Below are positions 20,601 through 33,139 of a stretch of DNA of 64,000 nucleotides, piece by piece; the first letter of the stretch is position 1, and the number at the start of each line of letters is the position of its first letter. Under the pieces are notes generated by a model. It did not search any database. It saw only the letters and a program-made list of their open reading frames with translations, and was not told where the DNA came from. This DNA comes from Undaria pinnatifida (Eukaryota; Sar; Phaeophyceae; Laminariales; Alariaceae): positions 1,916,322-1,980,321 of the forward strand of contig JABAKD010000030.1 in the NCBI GenBank assembly GCA_012845835.1, in the 5' to 3' direction. The position numbers were made by a program, and so were the translations under genes.

Positions 20601-23600
20601 CTAGGAAGGCCAATCCGAAGATGAAGTTCGCCGGCAAGTACGTCGCGAAACGTCGGAAAAGGTCCTCCTGCGAGTACACACGAGATACAACAACAAAAAA
20701 ATTACATTACACAGTCCGTGCGGAACATTCTGTCCAACCGCTGTTCGGCTAATATCTTTACGAATACGACGAAATGCAAGACACGACCACCACAGTCGTG
20801 ATCGCCAGGGCCAAGGAAGGGAACAAAACCTGTTTTGGCGTTTTTTTTCTTTAACCGACTCTTAAAACCAAGTAACTTTTATTTTGCCAAGGCATATGAA
20901 ATGAGTTCATCATTACTAAATCATGAACATGTATCGAACTCCCACTTTCCATGAAAAAATAAACACAGGTCCGTCCGTTTACGGACAGACCAAAGGAATC
21001 GTTCGCTGTCCTTTAATTATTTTCCACTGGATGGATTTCGTAACTATAACAAAAAATAATGACGTCCCAGATCTTGGATTTTCTGCCAACATCCTCGTGA
21101 AATTTGTGTTTCTTCGGGAGAAGAGGTCCGCCTGAGGAACGGGGAGAGCTGTAAAAAAATCCGTCGTCAAAAATGTGGCGTGAAAAGTTCATCGCCGAGG
21201 TAAAACGAATGCTGTTCTTGCTTGGTTACCGACGACAAGAAGCAAATACTATCCACACCAGAAAACGAATCCATCAGGTATGTCCGCCTGGAGATGAGTG
21301 TTTTAAATGTGTTTTCGGATTTCCCTACAACCACCCTCCTCTGGAACAAAGTGCATCTTGGTGTCGGGAAAACATTGGGAAAAAACGCTGCACGGACCAT
21401 ATACGAGTATATATACCCTGGCATGATGCAAAGTTCCCCCTCGGGATGGGGCTAGCTTGATACCCCTGAGGCGTCGCAAGTCGAAACGGGGAAACACAGG
21501 CGTTCCAATGATATGTACGGGCTGCGAGCTTGATACCCCTGAGGCGTCGCAAGTCGAAACGGGGAAACACAGGCGTTCCATTGATATGTACGGGCTACAG
21601 CTTTTTTTTGCTGCTGCTGTATGCTATGCTTACCTAGTACCATGTCCGACGATATGTGTCTCATTATTGTTGCATTGGAGGTGGAAATGCCATCGTCGTG
21701 GTTCGACCTCCTCCCGCTGCTGCGCACCAACCACACATACAATGCGACTGGCACAAAGGCGAGAGCTTGGAGCACGGCTGCCGTGGTGCAGCTGCTTCTG
21801 TACTGCTGCTGTACAGCTGTGTACATACTGTCGTACTGATGTTGTGGCTGCGGGGCCCAGCGGCTGCTTTTGAACAAAAACACCGCTCTTCTTGATCGGA
21901 GCGGTCTAGTTTTTAAATCAACCATAAAAACGTGCGTTTTTCCGTGCACCTGCTCGTCTCACTGAGGCGGAACACTCAGTCTTACAACCCGTTGACAAAA
22001 AGAGCCAGTTCAGCGACGTTGAACGCTCAAGGCACCTCCACGGGGCTCAGCTGGGATCCAGACATGCGTCGTAGTAATGTGTACCGACGACCCCCTTGCT
22101 TGCCCCGCAGCCGAAGGCGCCAGAAAAAAACGTCGGCCGCTCGAGAACAGCAAGCCAAAAAAAGTGCACATTTTACTTAAGACATACAACAAAACACAAA
22201 ATGATGTACCTGGTATAGCCTAATCGAGTACAAGACAAAACAAAGACGGACCAGGTACCAAAATCAGAACGAAAATTGATGTAATGTGCCATGGTACGCT
22301 GCTTACAGTAGTGCTAACGCAGCAAAAAATCCTTATTATATAATACGCTAAGGTGGTCGTGAAGGTGGTCGTGACGTTTTGGATCTTTGAAAATATCTTG
22401 GTTAAAACACCACCCGCAAAAAGCGGCGACTCCCGAGCTCCACTCGGCCTCAGGCGGCCTCGCGGTGCCGCCACGTCCCATCCGCACAGCAGCACTACGA
22501 CATGCCGGCGAAAGAACGGGCGTCGGTGCCCCACCTCGGCGAGGAGGGAGCGTGGAAATCGCCCTCCCGGGGACGGCTCGCTTGCCCCCCCCCCGCTTTT
22601 TCTTCGTCGCTGCCTGCTATTTTTTTTTTTCGAACTCCAACTATATCGAACTTTCGAACTGCTTCATGGCCACTTGAGCCATGGACACAGCCATGGACAC
22701 GACACCACAAGCGCGCCTGCGTCAACGGCAAGCACAACAACACCAGGACCAATCACAGCAGCGTCCAGCCGTCGCCGCTCGCCATGCGCAGAATCGGCAA
22801 CGCGGGCGCTTTTGGCTTGGCCTAACAATGGCGAATCCCGCCCAGCCCGAGAGCATTGTAACCAAACAAATCGGCTGCTGCTCGCCTGTCAGGTGTATTG
22901 CTCTACGTACTGCTGCATTGCTGTACTAACCAACTAACAGCGCCCCGCGTACCTGGTGTATACTGCTGTACGTACTGCTGCACTGCTGTTCTGCTGTGCT
23001 GTACGTACTGCTGCACTGCTGTTCTGCTGTATGTAGTAAAGGTTTGGTCGGTGGGTGGGTGGAGGGTGCACTGCGTCGTCCGTGGTGGGTGGGTGGGCCG
23101 TTCTGTACGTGGGAGTCTTTTTGCGTCCTGTGGGAGATGAACCCTTTTTTTCGTTTCTACAATACCGGCCTCCCACTGGTGCTTGGGAGTACCACCGTCC
23201 CCACTGCTGCACTCCTCTGTCCCTTACTACCGTACGTACTACTGCTGCCGTGTTATCATTTTTGTTTTGCAAAACTTACAGAGGATGATACCTTTACTAC
23301 CGTACGTACATTGTCGTACTGCCCTGTTACTATTTTGTTCATTTAGTACTTAATACAGAGGATACAGAACCGATTTGTTTTTGTCCGCCATACCGGCCGG
23401 CAACTGGCATATTTCGGGAGTACCACCAGTATATAGTAAAATAGTATCTTCGGCCGGATTCAAATTGTTATGCGACGCCTGTTGTGTCCGACACAAATAT
23501 CAGTGTATATAATGATGTCCTTATGCTGCGTGTTTGCCGTCCTGCCGTTCTGACGCTAACGTTACCTGGAAGGTAACGGTACAAATTCCCGTGTCGATGT

Positions 23601-26478
23601 AGCACTTCGGCTCCGTGCTGACTGCCACAACGCTGCCGGACTCGCGAAGCGATGCCTTCAGACGATCAAACTCCGCGTCACTGTTATCAATACCCGCGAA
23701 AGGACGAGCAAACACAAAATTTGGAGGCGAACAGAGGGGGGGGGGGGGGGTTGTTACTGGCAGCCACAGGGCGAGCTTACACAGCATATGGAGACATGTA
23801 GCGGGGGAGGCTGTTTCTGGCGAGCAAGCACAAATCATGGAGACGTGCGAGGGGGGGAGGGGGATTGTTACTGGCAGCGAAAGGGCAAGCGGACACAAGA
23901 TATGAAGGCGTGAAGGTGTATAAGGAGGCGTGTACTAGGTGTGTATTTCGATCGACAGAACCCCGGAGAAAATGGTCCACGGTCGCACCCCAAAGCACGA
24001 AACACCTATTATACCAAGCGCACGACAACAAAACGCGAAAAAATAAAAACGCCGTACGAACATAATAGCTACAGCAGGATCGTATAACGAAGACTTGCGG
24101 GGTAGAGCCGAGTGAAGCCGAGTATCACAGAGCCGGACCGAGCGGAGCAGAGGAGCAAAGCTTCTAAAAGAACGGGGAATACAAGAGATCGCGCGAGGAG
24201 TTCGATTGCCAGTCCATCGTCCATAACGATCGTATTTTCCAAAACATTCAGCCGAAGTGCATAAATAGTTGTACAAAAACAATCAGTCCCTCCTCTCTCT
24301 TCCCTTCCACGACTACGGTCGATGGGCGCTCGAGCGCAACTCATTGAAACGGCGTGTCGCCGATTTTTCCTAAACGCCCGATATTCTACACCAGTAATTG
24401 TACTCGCTCGGCGCCGTGAGTGGGAAGATTTGTCGTGCACGACTTTCGATCCATATTAAGAAGGATAGATACGCAAAAACAACAAAACAAGACGCAAATT
24501 AACAACGAACGTGCACATTTTGTTTTCAAGAACCGCCAAATGGAGCAAAAATATAATTCTACTACTACACTATACGACGAGCTCTCCTTTCCTGGCGGGT
24601 TACATGGATGGAGGCTGGGGGTGGTCATGAGATCCATGTCAACACCCTCCTCCGCAACCTCTTTTTAGATTGTTACGTTTAGAGTCCACAAGGCTATAAC
24701 CCGTTCAGAAAGCAGTGCCGTTACAAATCACAGGAGCAAATTCGCGACATTTTCCACTTTTTTTCGCGACTTGCATGCAAAAGTGAACGACCGGCAACTC
24801 TCTTTCTCTCTCGTGTGCTCACTCACTCGATAATCTTCTCCCCGCGCGAGTAAGCCGCCATGGCGCTCATGAACAGCTGTTCATCACGGTTCATCAACAC
24901 AACCTGACCAAAAGGAACCACACACAAGAGGCAGAGGAAAACGGAAACATGGTCAGATTCGACGCATTGAGCCGCGTTGCGACCGTTTTCGGGGAGAGAG
25001 GACGGCGTTAGATAATTTGCCGCATTCGGCGGCCGTTCGATTGGTCTTGGAGGGGACGGTAGGACTATTCCGCCGACTTCAGCCGTGCTTCAAACGCCCC
25101 GACACAGCACGGAGCACGATAACATTATTCCGCCGCATTTAGCCGCCCGGGTTATGTAATATCGGGGATATCCAGAGAGCACGGTGGGATCCTTCCGCCG
25201 CATTTTTTGAAACTAACGCTCGCAGAGCTTGAGTATCGACCACTCAAATCTTTCGAACTCACAGCTGACGTATTTGAAACAATAACCAGCGAATCGAACG
25301 ACATACTAATGTACACGGCGCCAACGAGAAAAGGACCCTTCTCGAGATCGTTCAAAAGCCGGATAAATCACATGTCTGCCCTAGCCGGCCGCCCGTAAAA
25401 AACACACATACAAAATTTGAAGACAGTTCCAATCGATCATCAAAAATACCCTGCCCCACAAGCTCCCAGCAACAAAATGCACAATTCATCTTTTGCAAAA
25501 AACAAAAGTACATTGGAAAAAAATAAAATAAAAACGGCGTGAGCTGTGATTTCTTCCGATATCATACGTCGATACGCCATTATTTTTAGCTGCTCCGTGA
25601 TCCATGTTATGAACCCTTTCCCAACTTCTTAAGTTATCCTAGGCTAATTCCAAGTAGTTTGTCCCGAGAACGGGACTGCGGCGCTAAACGAGTTAACAAA
25701 CTATTTCGAAACAAAAGAAGACATTTTCACGGGCCAGGTCGCTTTTCGCGGGTCGGGCATGGTCAGGGCGACCCGAGCCGACCCGGCGCGTGACAGCCAA
25801 AATCCGTCTGGCTCTAAATATGAAATTTCGAACACCTCCTGGCCCGACCCGACCTGACCCGACCCGACTCGACTTGCGAGAACTGGAAAATCTCCCGCCC
25901 GACCCGCTGGCCGGATTTTGACTAGCCAAAAGCCCTGATTTAAAAAAACGCTTGGAGCCAGCACGGAGACTCGCTGGTCCATTTTTTACTCATGAAATGC
26001 CCTGGTATAAAAAAAACGCTTGGGAGCAGCATGGCGGTATCGGCAGAATGGATGACTCACCTGGCTCCCCTCCCACGACAGATCTTCCTTCAGCTTGTCG
26101 AAGTCGTCGTCGTCCAGCATCTGCCGCTGGTTGTAGTAGAAGCTCTGGATCGCGTCCATGAAGATTCGCTCCTTTTCGCCGGTGGTTAGCAGCATCGGCT
26201 TGCCTGGAAAAATAAAATTTGTCGTTTCGCGTCAAAAGGGCGTTTTCAGCGGGGAGTTTTTCATCGACTCAGACGCGGAACGGAATACCAGGAATCAAAA
26301 GCATTTTGTGTAATAGTCCGTATTGCTCCCTGCTGCAGGCCAAAGTGTGGAAGGGAATCTTGATGGTGTGATGCCGATAAACAAATCAACCGCCTGATAT
26401 TGATCGTTCGAATGGTACCTCGGACACCACCGGCACCATGTTCATGCTGCCCTCCGCGACCCATTCCAAACCGTAGTA

Positions 26479-26521
<43 letters not shown>

Positions 26522-28073
26522 GGTTCGTATTCTCGCGGTATTGTACGCCCAACAGAAGACGCCTTTTAGGAGGCCCTCTACAAGAGACACACGCGGCCAC
26601 ACAAAGATAACTCGAGTCTTCACTTCACCTGCACACGACGTGATACACTATTATTGCTTGAATTCAGAATAACGCACGCACAATACGAGGAACCACACAC
26701 TACTTTTCCATTTGACGGGCACCCGGTATACGATAGAAAACCTCAGCCCTGAGTTCAGTTTTGTACCGAGCAGCTGCAAACAATGACAGCCGGAAAAACG
26801 CCACCAGCTACTCGTAAAACGTCCAACCCCCCCTTCAAAAATTCAAACCAAAATCTCGCCAGCATGGACGAGCGAGTGCTGTGGCGTATAATAGCGCGCT
26901 GACCGGCTAGCCTCTTCGATATCACAGTACTCCTCGTGTATAAGACAATAAAGCATACTCCCGAAGTCAACATGGCACAACATCCGCTTGGAACAACGTG
27001 AGTCCCAGAACACGTCAAACGTTGAACATAGTTGAAATACGAAAACTTCAAACTAAAATATCGCGCAAGGACGAGCGAGCGAGCGCTATGACAACCCTCA
27101 CCGGTGGTCTCGTCGATAGCGCAGTACTCCTCGCGGCAAACCTCCTCGATCTTCTTCTCGTAAAAGCGCCCGCTTCGGGCGTCGTAGATCAGCTTGTCGT
27201 TGCCCAGATCCTTTCGGTGCAAACATTTTCAGTCCAGTATGTAGGCGTAAAAGCCGTCACAATACGTTTTAAAAGTGTTGAAGAGTAACGGAAAACGGAA
27301 CGAGGAAGGGTTAACGAAACTAATGCCAGAATCGGCATGCGTGTCATCCCATGTTGACATCCCCCCAGGTGCACGCGATTGAAGGAGGCCGCCTTTGGGG
27401 GCTTAAGTATCCCCAGACACTCTTAATCTTAATATCTACAAAAACTGGTACGGAATGGTAGGGTATGGTAGGGTATCGCGCGGCCCCTTGTAGACACGGG
27501 TAGGTGGCGGCAAAACAAACACGAAACAAAAGCTTGCCTAGTCGTACAGCAAAAGCGCAAGTGTGCTTCGTGCGTGGAAGCATCTTGCAACGCCGAGCCG
27601 GACCACTGCTACCACGCACCTGGAACAAAAACTGATAGCACTATTGATACGAAGTACGACGATACTTCTGTTGTACGAGAAGGTGAAGCTACAAGTATCG
27701 TAAATGGTCGGTTCTTTTTGTAGTCAAAAGCAGGTCGATTTTCGCCCCGCCCTGGATCCCCCTTCCCCCCCTCCCGACCTCGTAAACGCCTCATTAGTAC
27801 TACCAACCCCAACACTCACATCAGGTGGTGCCGTCGTGCTCGTCCCCTCCTTCTCCTTCTCAGTGGCCATCCTCACCAGCCCCGACGATCGGCTTGACGC
27901 GATCGTCTTCGTCCGGCTCGCTACTGATGCCTGTGGTTTCCTCCCTGGGGGGGAGGGGAGGGGAGGGGGGCGAAGCTCGCGGTTAGACAGCACCTGTGTT
28001 GCTTTGCCCACAAAAATATTTTTTCGGCCGAATACTTGAAAAAACAGCACACACCTGGCAGCACCGCTACCAT
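17606..28073 (-). CDS. PGRL1: PGRL1-like protein (cyclic electron flow), nine exons
   Basis: Exons in reading order: 28055-28073, 27877-27944, 27102-27210, 26061-26203, 24827-24903, 23566-23680, 20482-20667, 18637-18728 and 17606-17696 (TAG stop). All have AG/GT borders and all phases agree, giving about 299 residues, close to plant PGRL1. Landmarks: a helical acidic region (residues 66-139) containing DDDFDKLKEDLSWEGSQVV; DAEFDRLKASL; two membrane segments (about 188-207 and 211-229); then two CPSC pairs (C249/C252 and C277/C280). Other cysteine pairs are C54/C59 and C165/C172. PGRL1 sits in the thylakoid membrane, works with PGR5 and uses redox-active cysteines in ferredoxin-to-plastoquinone cyclic flow. 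Exons 3-9 are firm. The first two exons (short basic, Ser/Thr-rich presequence) are tentative, and no clear signal peptide or ASAF-type motif was found. Confidence 0.9.
17745..17810 (+). repeat. GAACAA-rich tract
   Basis: Imperfect AACAAGAACAAGA units on the + strand. On the gene's strand (-) it is a pyrimidine-rich intron stretch a short way upstream of the last-exon acceptor at 17697. Confidence 0.7.
18174..18548 (+). repeat. Tandem repeat, 3 x 125 bp
   Basis: Three head-to-tail copies starting at 18174, 18299 and 18424 (AAATCCGATAATACAAG), nearly identical with only a few substitutions seen. They lie in the last intron of the PGRL1-like gene. The upstream edge has short ACAAGTTCGGTAC units (18095-18140). 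Near identity suggests recent expansion. Confidence 0.95.
19221..19313. repeat. Poly-G tracts
   Basis: Two G runs (19221-19237 and 19301-19313) separate similar sequences (GACCGAGGGCGGGG; GACAGAGGTCGGGG). They are intronic in the PGRL1-like gene. Confidence 0.7.
19583..19665 (+). repeat. Dispersed repeat shared with 4213-4300
   Basis: CTTCTGGAGAAGCCGTGGTC, ACAGGTGTCGACCC, TTCTCC and an A-rich end match the block order at 4213-4300. It lies in an intron of the PGRL1-like gene. Confidence 0.45.
21454..21600 (+). repeat. Tandem repeat, 2 x 83 bp
   Basis: Two near-identical copies start at 21454 and 21537 (AGCTTGATACCCCTGAGGCG and on to GTACGGGCT). A diverged relative with GACTTG, GGGGGAACACAGACGCCA lies near 32535-32600. 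Intronic in the PGRL1-like gene. Confidence 0.85.
22040..22140 (+). repeat. Dispersed repeat shared with 33140-33255
   Basis: Common blocks are CCACGG, GCTC, GCGTCG, GACGACCC, TGCCCCGCAGCC, AGAAAAA and ACGT, in the same order and orientation. It lies in an intron of the PGRL1-like gene; the second copy is intergenic. Confidence 0.5.
22895..23037 (+). repeat. CTGTACGTACTGCTG tandem units
   Basis: About four units of CTGTACGTACTGCTGCACTG and GCTGTTCTGCTG, about 34 bases each, in an intron of the PGRL1-like gene. A related shorter run recurs at 23225-23330 (CCGTACGTAC). Confidence 0.75.
23706..23912 (+). repeat. ~50-66-bp tandem units with poly-G
   Basis: Units begin GAGCAAACACAAA, GAGCTTACACAGC, GAGCAAGCACAAA and CAAGCGGACACAAG. 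They carry TTGTTACTGGCAG or CTGTTTCTGGCG, a GGAGGCG/GGAGAC block and a G run. They start about 25 bases from the acceptor of PGRL1 exon 6 (23681), so on the gene's strand the C runs form part of the pyrimidine-rich intron end. Confidence 0.75.
25010..25205 (+). repeat. CCGCCGCATT tandem units
   Basis: About four diverged units of ~57-66 bases, each with TTCCGCCGCATT (or CCGACTT) and AGCCG, followed by GAGCACG. Intronic in the PGRL1-like gene. Confidence 0.6.
25208..25272 (+). repeat. Dispersed ~60-bp element, copy 6
   Basis: Reads CGCAGAGCTTGAGTATCGAC, then CTCAAATCTTTCGAACTC and ACAGCTGACGTATTT. This is the only good copy outside 2-7 kb. It lies in an intron of the PGRL1-like gene. Confidence 0.6.
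25761..26032. repeat. CCCGACC minisatellite and ~85-bp duplication
   Basis: 25761-25890 is rich in GACCC/CCCGA units. 25925-26032 has two copies of a block (AAAAGCCCTG or AAATGCCCTG, then a run of A, then ACGCTTGG and AGCA). Both are intronic in the PGRL1-like gene; the second ends close to the donor at 26060. Confidence 0.65.
26482..26520 (+). repeat. (CAG)13 microsatellite
   Basis: Thirteen uninterrupted CAG triplets in an intron of the PGRL1-like gene. They make poly-Ala or poly-Gln open frames that are not exons. Confidence 0.97.
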
Positions 28074-31050
28074 CGTTTTTGTTGTATCAGATTCGCAATT
28101 TTGCCATCACTCCAGCGTCACATCAAATCGAAAAGTGCACCACCCTGCGATGGGGTCTTAGGTGCTCTCACTACAGTGTGGCAAAGCGGCAGAAGTTGTG
28201 GTGACCGGTAAACATCTCGACAGTAGTGTCGCTGACGCAAAAATATGCGGTTCCAGGTAGTTGGAATTTCGCTCATGCTGCTGTGGCCAAGTTATTTTTA
28301 CCGCTGTAGCGATGATCAGTGCCACTAGGTATGTAGGAGCAGTTTTTGAAAACGTTTTTTTCTGTGATCCAGCGCTACCACACTACAGAGCAGTGTTTTT
28401 GTCCACATTACGTCGTTTTGGCAGGCACATGTCTCCAGCGATTGCAGCGTCGGTGACATGAAACAAAAATCCACCACGCTGGAATATCTTCCCTGCCTGT
28501 ATAAACGAGCACACGGCAAATCTTACGCGATTTCATCAACATTCACCACCGCGACAGTGACAGCGAAACACGCCTAAACTGGTGGAGCGATTGCTGGGAG
28601 CATGCGTAGAAACGACGCAAACGATACACTACCTGGCCGCGGCGCACCGGATTTCTCCAATTCTAGCAAGACAAAGGCCACACACGAACTACAGATGAGA
28701 CTACAGTACATCGTGACCTGGTGGGGTTCCTACGGGCGTGGTGTGTCATTTGAAGGTTTCAGTGGGGAGCACGGCGCCGGTGAAAAATCACTGAACGCTG
28801 AATGACCTACAAGGACTTGTGCGGGGCTGTTTTCGACAAAACCCCGGGTTAAAAAATGATGGACGTTATACGTTGCACCGCATTTTTCGTTCGGTGGGCA
28901 AAGTAACACAGTCAGTGGCAGAGTGGGCGGCCCGAGGAGCAAAAAACTAAAAGCAGTCCCGAGCATGATTCGTAGCTCCCGCAAACTCGCCCATGCTTCC
29001 GGAGAGAGACGTTGTACGATAACGCCGTCGACCGGAAACTAACGCGGAAATACGTTTGGTATACTGCTGTAGCAACGCTTTGCGGATACCATGCTCGCAC
29101 AAAAATAATTATAAAAGAAAAAAAAAAAACACAGGAACGAGGCAGTCATGGTTCCTCAGCTGCTCAACGCCCCGCAACCATGCCTCACTTCCAGGTTCGC
29201 TGAGCTCGAATGTTCACAACATCCAACAGCTGCAGCAGTTGTTTCGTCCGCCGATGAATCACGTATACTTTATTTGGAGGGCAGGAAGTCAAGTGATATT
29301 GGTGGCGGGGGCATCAGGGCCTCCGAACATGGAGGGGGGGGTAACAGGCTAGTACATGGTGTGCGGCTAGCGGTGACGCATTACTGCTGAAGGGGCGGCA
29401 GCCATTGTTCTGGCTTTTTTTGCGGTTGTTCCGTGCGTGGGAGATCCCCCAGTCAGTGCAAAACAAAGCATTCCCGGCAGCTGTAACACCATCGATTCTC
29501 ATGGAAGCATCCTCTAGGGTGCTGAGTGACGGAAGCAACGAGAGTGCTGAATGGCGGTATGCTATCATCGTCGATGGGGGGGCAAGGTGGGAAGTCTACG
29601 AGTAGCCGCTTTGACATCTGTTGAGAACGAGGAGGGTAGACATGTATCATGTGTCGGGCTTTTTGAGTGCTGTCAATCAATCCGCGTTGTCGTCATTTTG
29701 TGCTCTAACCTGCTATTGGCACCGCGAAGCCATCCCCGCTGTGCGTGGACAAGGCCAGCCCAAGAGCGAACGCAACACACGTTGGAAGGGCAGGCATTGT
29801 TGTAGTGTCTCGGGCCGTTCAAAAACAGCCGCGTGCCCCCAAAACTCGAAAAACGCCCCCGAACCTGCTGCTGCGATCATGAAAAAAAGGGCGGCGTAAT
29901 AGAACAAGATGACGACGTGCGTGAGATGCGAGTCAAGACTACGGCGCGTGGTCCTGCAAACGTTGCCGCGGCTGACGCAGTTGGAGTGAGGGGGCAGAGC
30001 TAGGAGTGAAGTGGGGCGGGGCGCCCGGTTGTGGAGAGGGGGGGCAAGCATTACTGGTGGCATCGCGTTGTATGCCGAGGCACAGCATACAGGACAGTAC
30101 GTTTATCAGACGTGTACAAGTACACTTGTACGGGGCGTTGAAAAAACTGAAAATACCATTCTAACCAATGAGACGACACGCATGCCGACCCAGGAGCAAT
30201 CACTGCTGTGGCGTGGCACACCCTGTGGAGCCTACGACACGTATCCTCGCTTGGGGCAACAGTTGATGCAGCGACGAAGCTCACCTGGTGCTGGTGCCGC
30301 TAGAAGCCGACGCTGATGGGGGAAGCTCGAGCAGAGTATACAGCTGTTGAATGTGCTCTCTCTTCCTTGGATAAGGGGAAAAAGGGTTAAAAATCCCTTT
30401 TCAAAACCGCTATCTAGAACATGGAACACCCTGAAAACCAAAAGGGGGATCGGGGAAGGTCCCAGGTCCCAGGTCAGGCACCTGTTTGGCTCATCTAGAT
30501 ACAAGCGTCGTCCCACGAAGTAGCAGGTCAGTCTCTGTCAGCTGAAGCATCGCCGCTATCGCTTATGTACGTGGGTTTGTATCATTCTGTGTCGCGCTTC
30601 GCCGACATTCACGATTTTCACAACCATGCCGATATATGGCGGAAAATACATATCGCTTTGTGCGGAAATATAATAACCTATTTATAGTATTATTAGTAAT
30701 CATACGATACTGTTATTTACTGACCGAAGTGGCGTACCTCCTACATGAGGCTCATGTGTTGGCTCTTCCTCCTTGATGCGCCCGTACAAGTACGAGTACT
30801 CGCACGTACTATAGTTTTATCAAACATGGTATAATACCGGGGTATGTAGGTATCACAGGTACTTGGCACGCCGTGCGTACTGGTAGTGGGTATACTACCC
30901 ACAGGCGTACTACCACAAACGCCCACTAGGTATCCCATGCGTTTGTGTACCACAGCAGCAGCACACGTGAACGCCACGTACCTCAGCACCGAAGCACGGC
31001 TCGGCAAAAGATACCTCTGGTTGTTAACTTCTCCAGATCGCTGCGCAGTC

Positions 31051-31086
31051 CTGCTGCTGCCGCTGCTGCTGCTGCTGCTGCTGCTG
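31051..31086 (+). repeat. (CTG)n microsatellite
   Basis: About a dozen CTG triplets with one CCG interruption. Open frames here (poly-Leu, poly-Ala) come from the repeat. Confidence 0.95.
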
Positions 31087-31583
31087 CACGCGATGAGCTC
31101 TGGCGGTATTGCGCGAAGGACATTGGTAATACGAGCAGCAACGGTATCAATACAGTCTGGTTCATTAGATAAGAGTGGTCCGGTGATACAACTGTTAATA
31201 GTCATGCCCTCTTATATGGACATGTCGAGCGGAACAACAGGCAGTCCTGCTCCGAAGGTAACCAGCAGCCGCTAGTCGCGAAGCCCTGCCAAGGAATCGG
31301 TGTACATGACACACGCCGGAACGGTATCTACGCTATGTTGTCGGAGGGCAAAAACATCAGAACAATATCAATACTATCAACTGCTGTATTGCTTGATTGC
31401 ACGTCCATATATCTCCAGTCTTTTGCCGATTGCTCAACCTGTGCTGCGTTCTCCACAACACTGTCCATATTAGAAGTGATGAGTTTTCAGCATAGGATTC
31501 GCGGAATGTCTTGTTGCACCCGTGTGATCCCGGTATTTCGAGGTACCAGGTACCAGAGTATTTTTTTATACGTCCAAAACTCT

Positions 31584-31630
31584 ACCCTAATCCCTAACCC
31601 TACCTTGACCCTAACCCTAACCCTAATCCC
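31584..31630 (+). repeat. Interstitial telomere-like repeat (CCCTAA)n
   Basis: About seven units: ACCCTAATCCCTAACCCTA, a CCTTGA variant, then three units of CCCTAA. This matches the TTAGGG-type telomere repeat on the other strand. It is internal and short, with unit errors. Confidence 0.8.
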
Positions 31631-33139
31631 AACCGATACCCCTGCCGCACCCGGACGAGCTTCGTCATGCGCAATTCCGACCAAAAACCAATACCAAACA
31701 GATTTCGTATCATGCTCGCTGGTCGGTGCTGACTTTCGAGAAAACCCCGACAAAACCTCGACCTTATCACAATTACCCGGTACCTACCCTACCCCCCCCC
31801 CCTCCCTTGATTTCCGTATTAAAGATATCTTAACGCCTTCATAACTGGAAACCTCTTTGGGGACAAATTTATTTAAAGTTAGTATGGGGAGGGGTTTGGG
31901 GCTCTAGAGGGGTTAAGGATGCTGCTTTCGTCCTTTTTCTGTTTGTTCTTCACTCGGAAGTCCCGAAAGGGTTAAACTGCTAGCGCGCCTTAGTGCGTTG
32001 ATTCACCGTACGATAACACGACGCTGAGATCACAGCATTTAGCGCTATGATGGTGCGCAATGCGGCATTGTCGGATGCAAAATACTTGAAAAATGCTGCT
32101 ACAGCGACAAGCTGTAGAATAATTGTTGACATCGCATCTTGTTTAGTTTGGCTGCCCGGCGTCACCCGTCAGCCCTCCGATGGTCTTGAAATCGTGTTGA
32201 TTTAGCGTTGCGCGTCAGTGCAGAACCTTGGATCCCGTATGTCTTACAGTAGTTAATAATGTGGAGAAGGAACTGACGATTTCAGGTTTCGGTTTAATGT
32301 ACACCAGCACCTATGACACACCCAAACTGACAGCGCATTTTCGAAACCCAGAAATGACACAGGAATCACATCACAGCAGTACAGCAGTATGTGGCTGCAC
32401 CCAACATTTTTAAGTTAACCAGGTTGTCTCAGCCCCCCCCCCCGCCTGTTGCGTCACTGCTCAGCTCGGGTTTTTAGCTTTGCAGGGCAGTATAATACCG
32501 CGTACAAGGCATCTGTTCGATGCTAAAAGGTTCCCCTTGGGGGTGTGGTTGACTTGAAAAGGGGGAACACAGACGCCATATTATACAGTATATGTAGACT
32601 GCACCACCAGGTATTCATGAGCCTACCTATTTTGCTAGGACGGATGGTGTGTGTTTGTTTCATTGCTTTGGACGCGAATATATATCGTGGTTAGATCCTG
32701 CTGAGCACAGCACACACTCATGGACCCAAAATCTCCTTGTGGCTGTCACAAAGTCAACAGCGGCTAGAAGTGCGACGGCTACCGAGCTGTGGTACCGCAG
32801 AAATTGGACTGTTGTGTATACTCAGTACCGCTGCTGTATGTGGATGCTTTTGAACGCAGAGGAAAAGTGTACGTGGTACTTGGTATATCTGGTGTGTAAT
32901 GTGCTTTGCAATCGCCCTCGTCGAAAAATTAACGATGACGCACACATGAAACACACGCGCACACGAAAGCACCATTCGTGGCTTCCACGTCACGAAGACC
33001 TTGATGTTCTGCCGCTGTCTTCAACGGCGGCGTGATTAAAAGCTGCCTGTTTTCTTTAGTGGGTTTCCATAAATTCCGCACAGCTCGGCGAGGAAGAGCG
33101 CGATCCCATAAAAAATATAGCTCCACGACTGTGAACGTC

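Noticed and set aside
27877-27944. Alternative frame of PGRL1 exon 2 (EETTGISSEPDEDDRVKPIV)
   Set aside because: It looks protein-like but leaves in a phase that does not fit the firm exon at 27102-27210. The RKPQASVASRTK frame does fit, so it was preferred, with low confidence.
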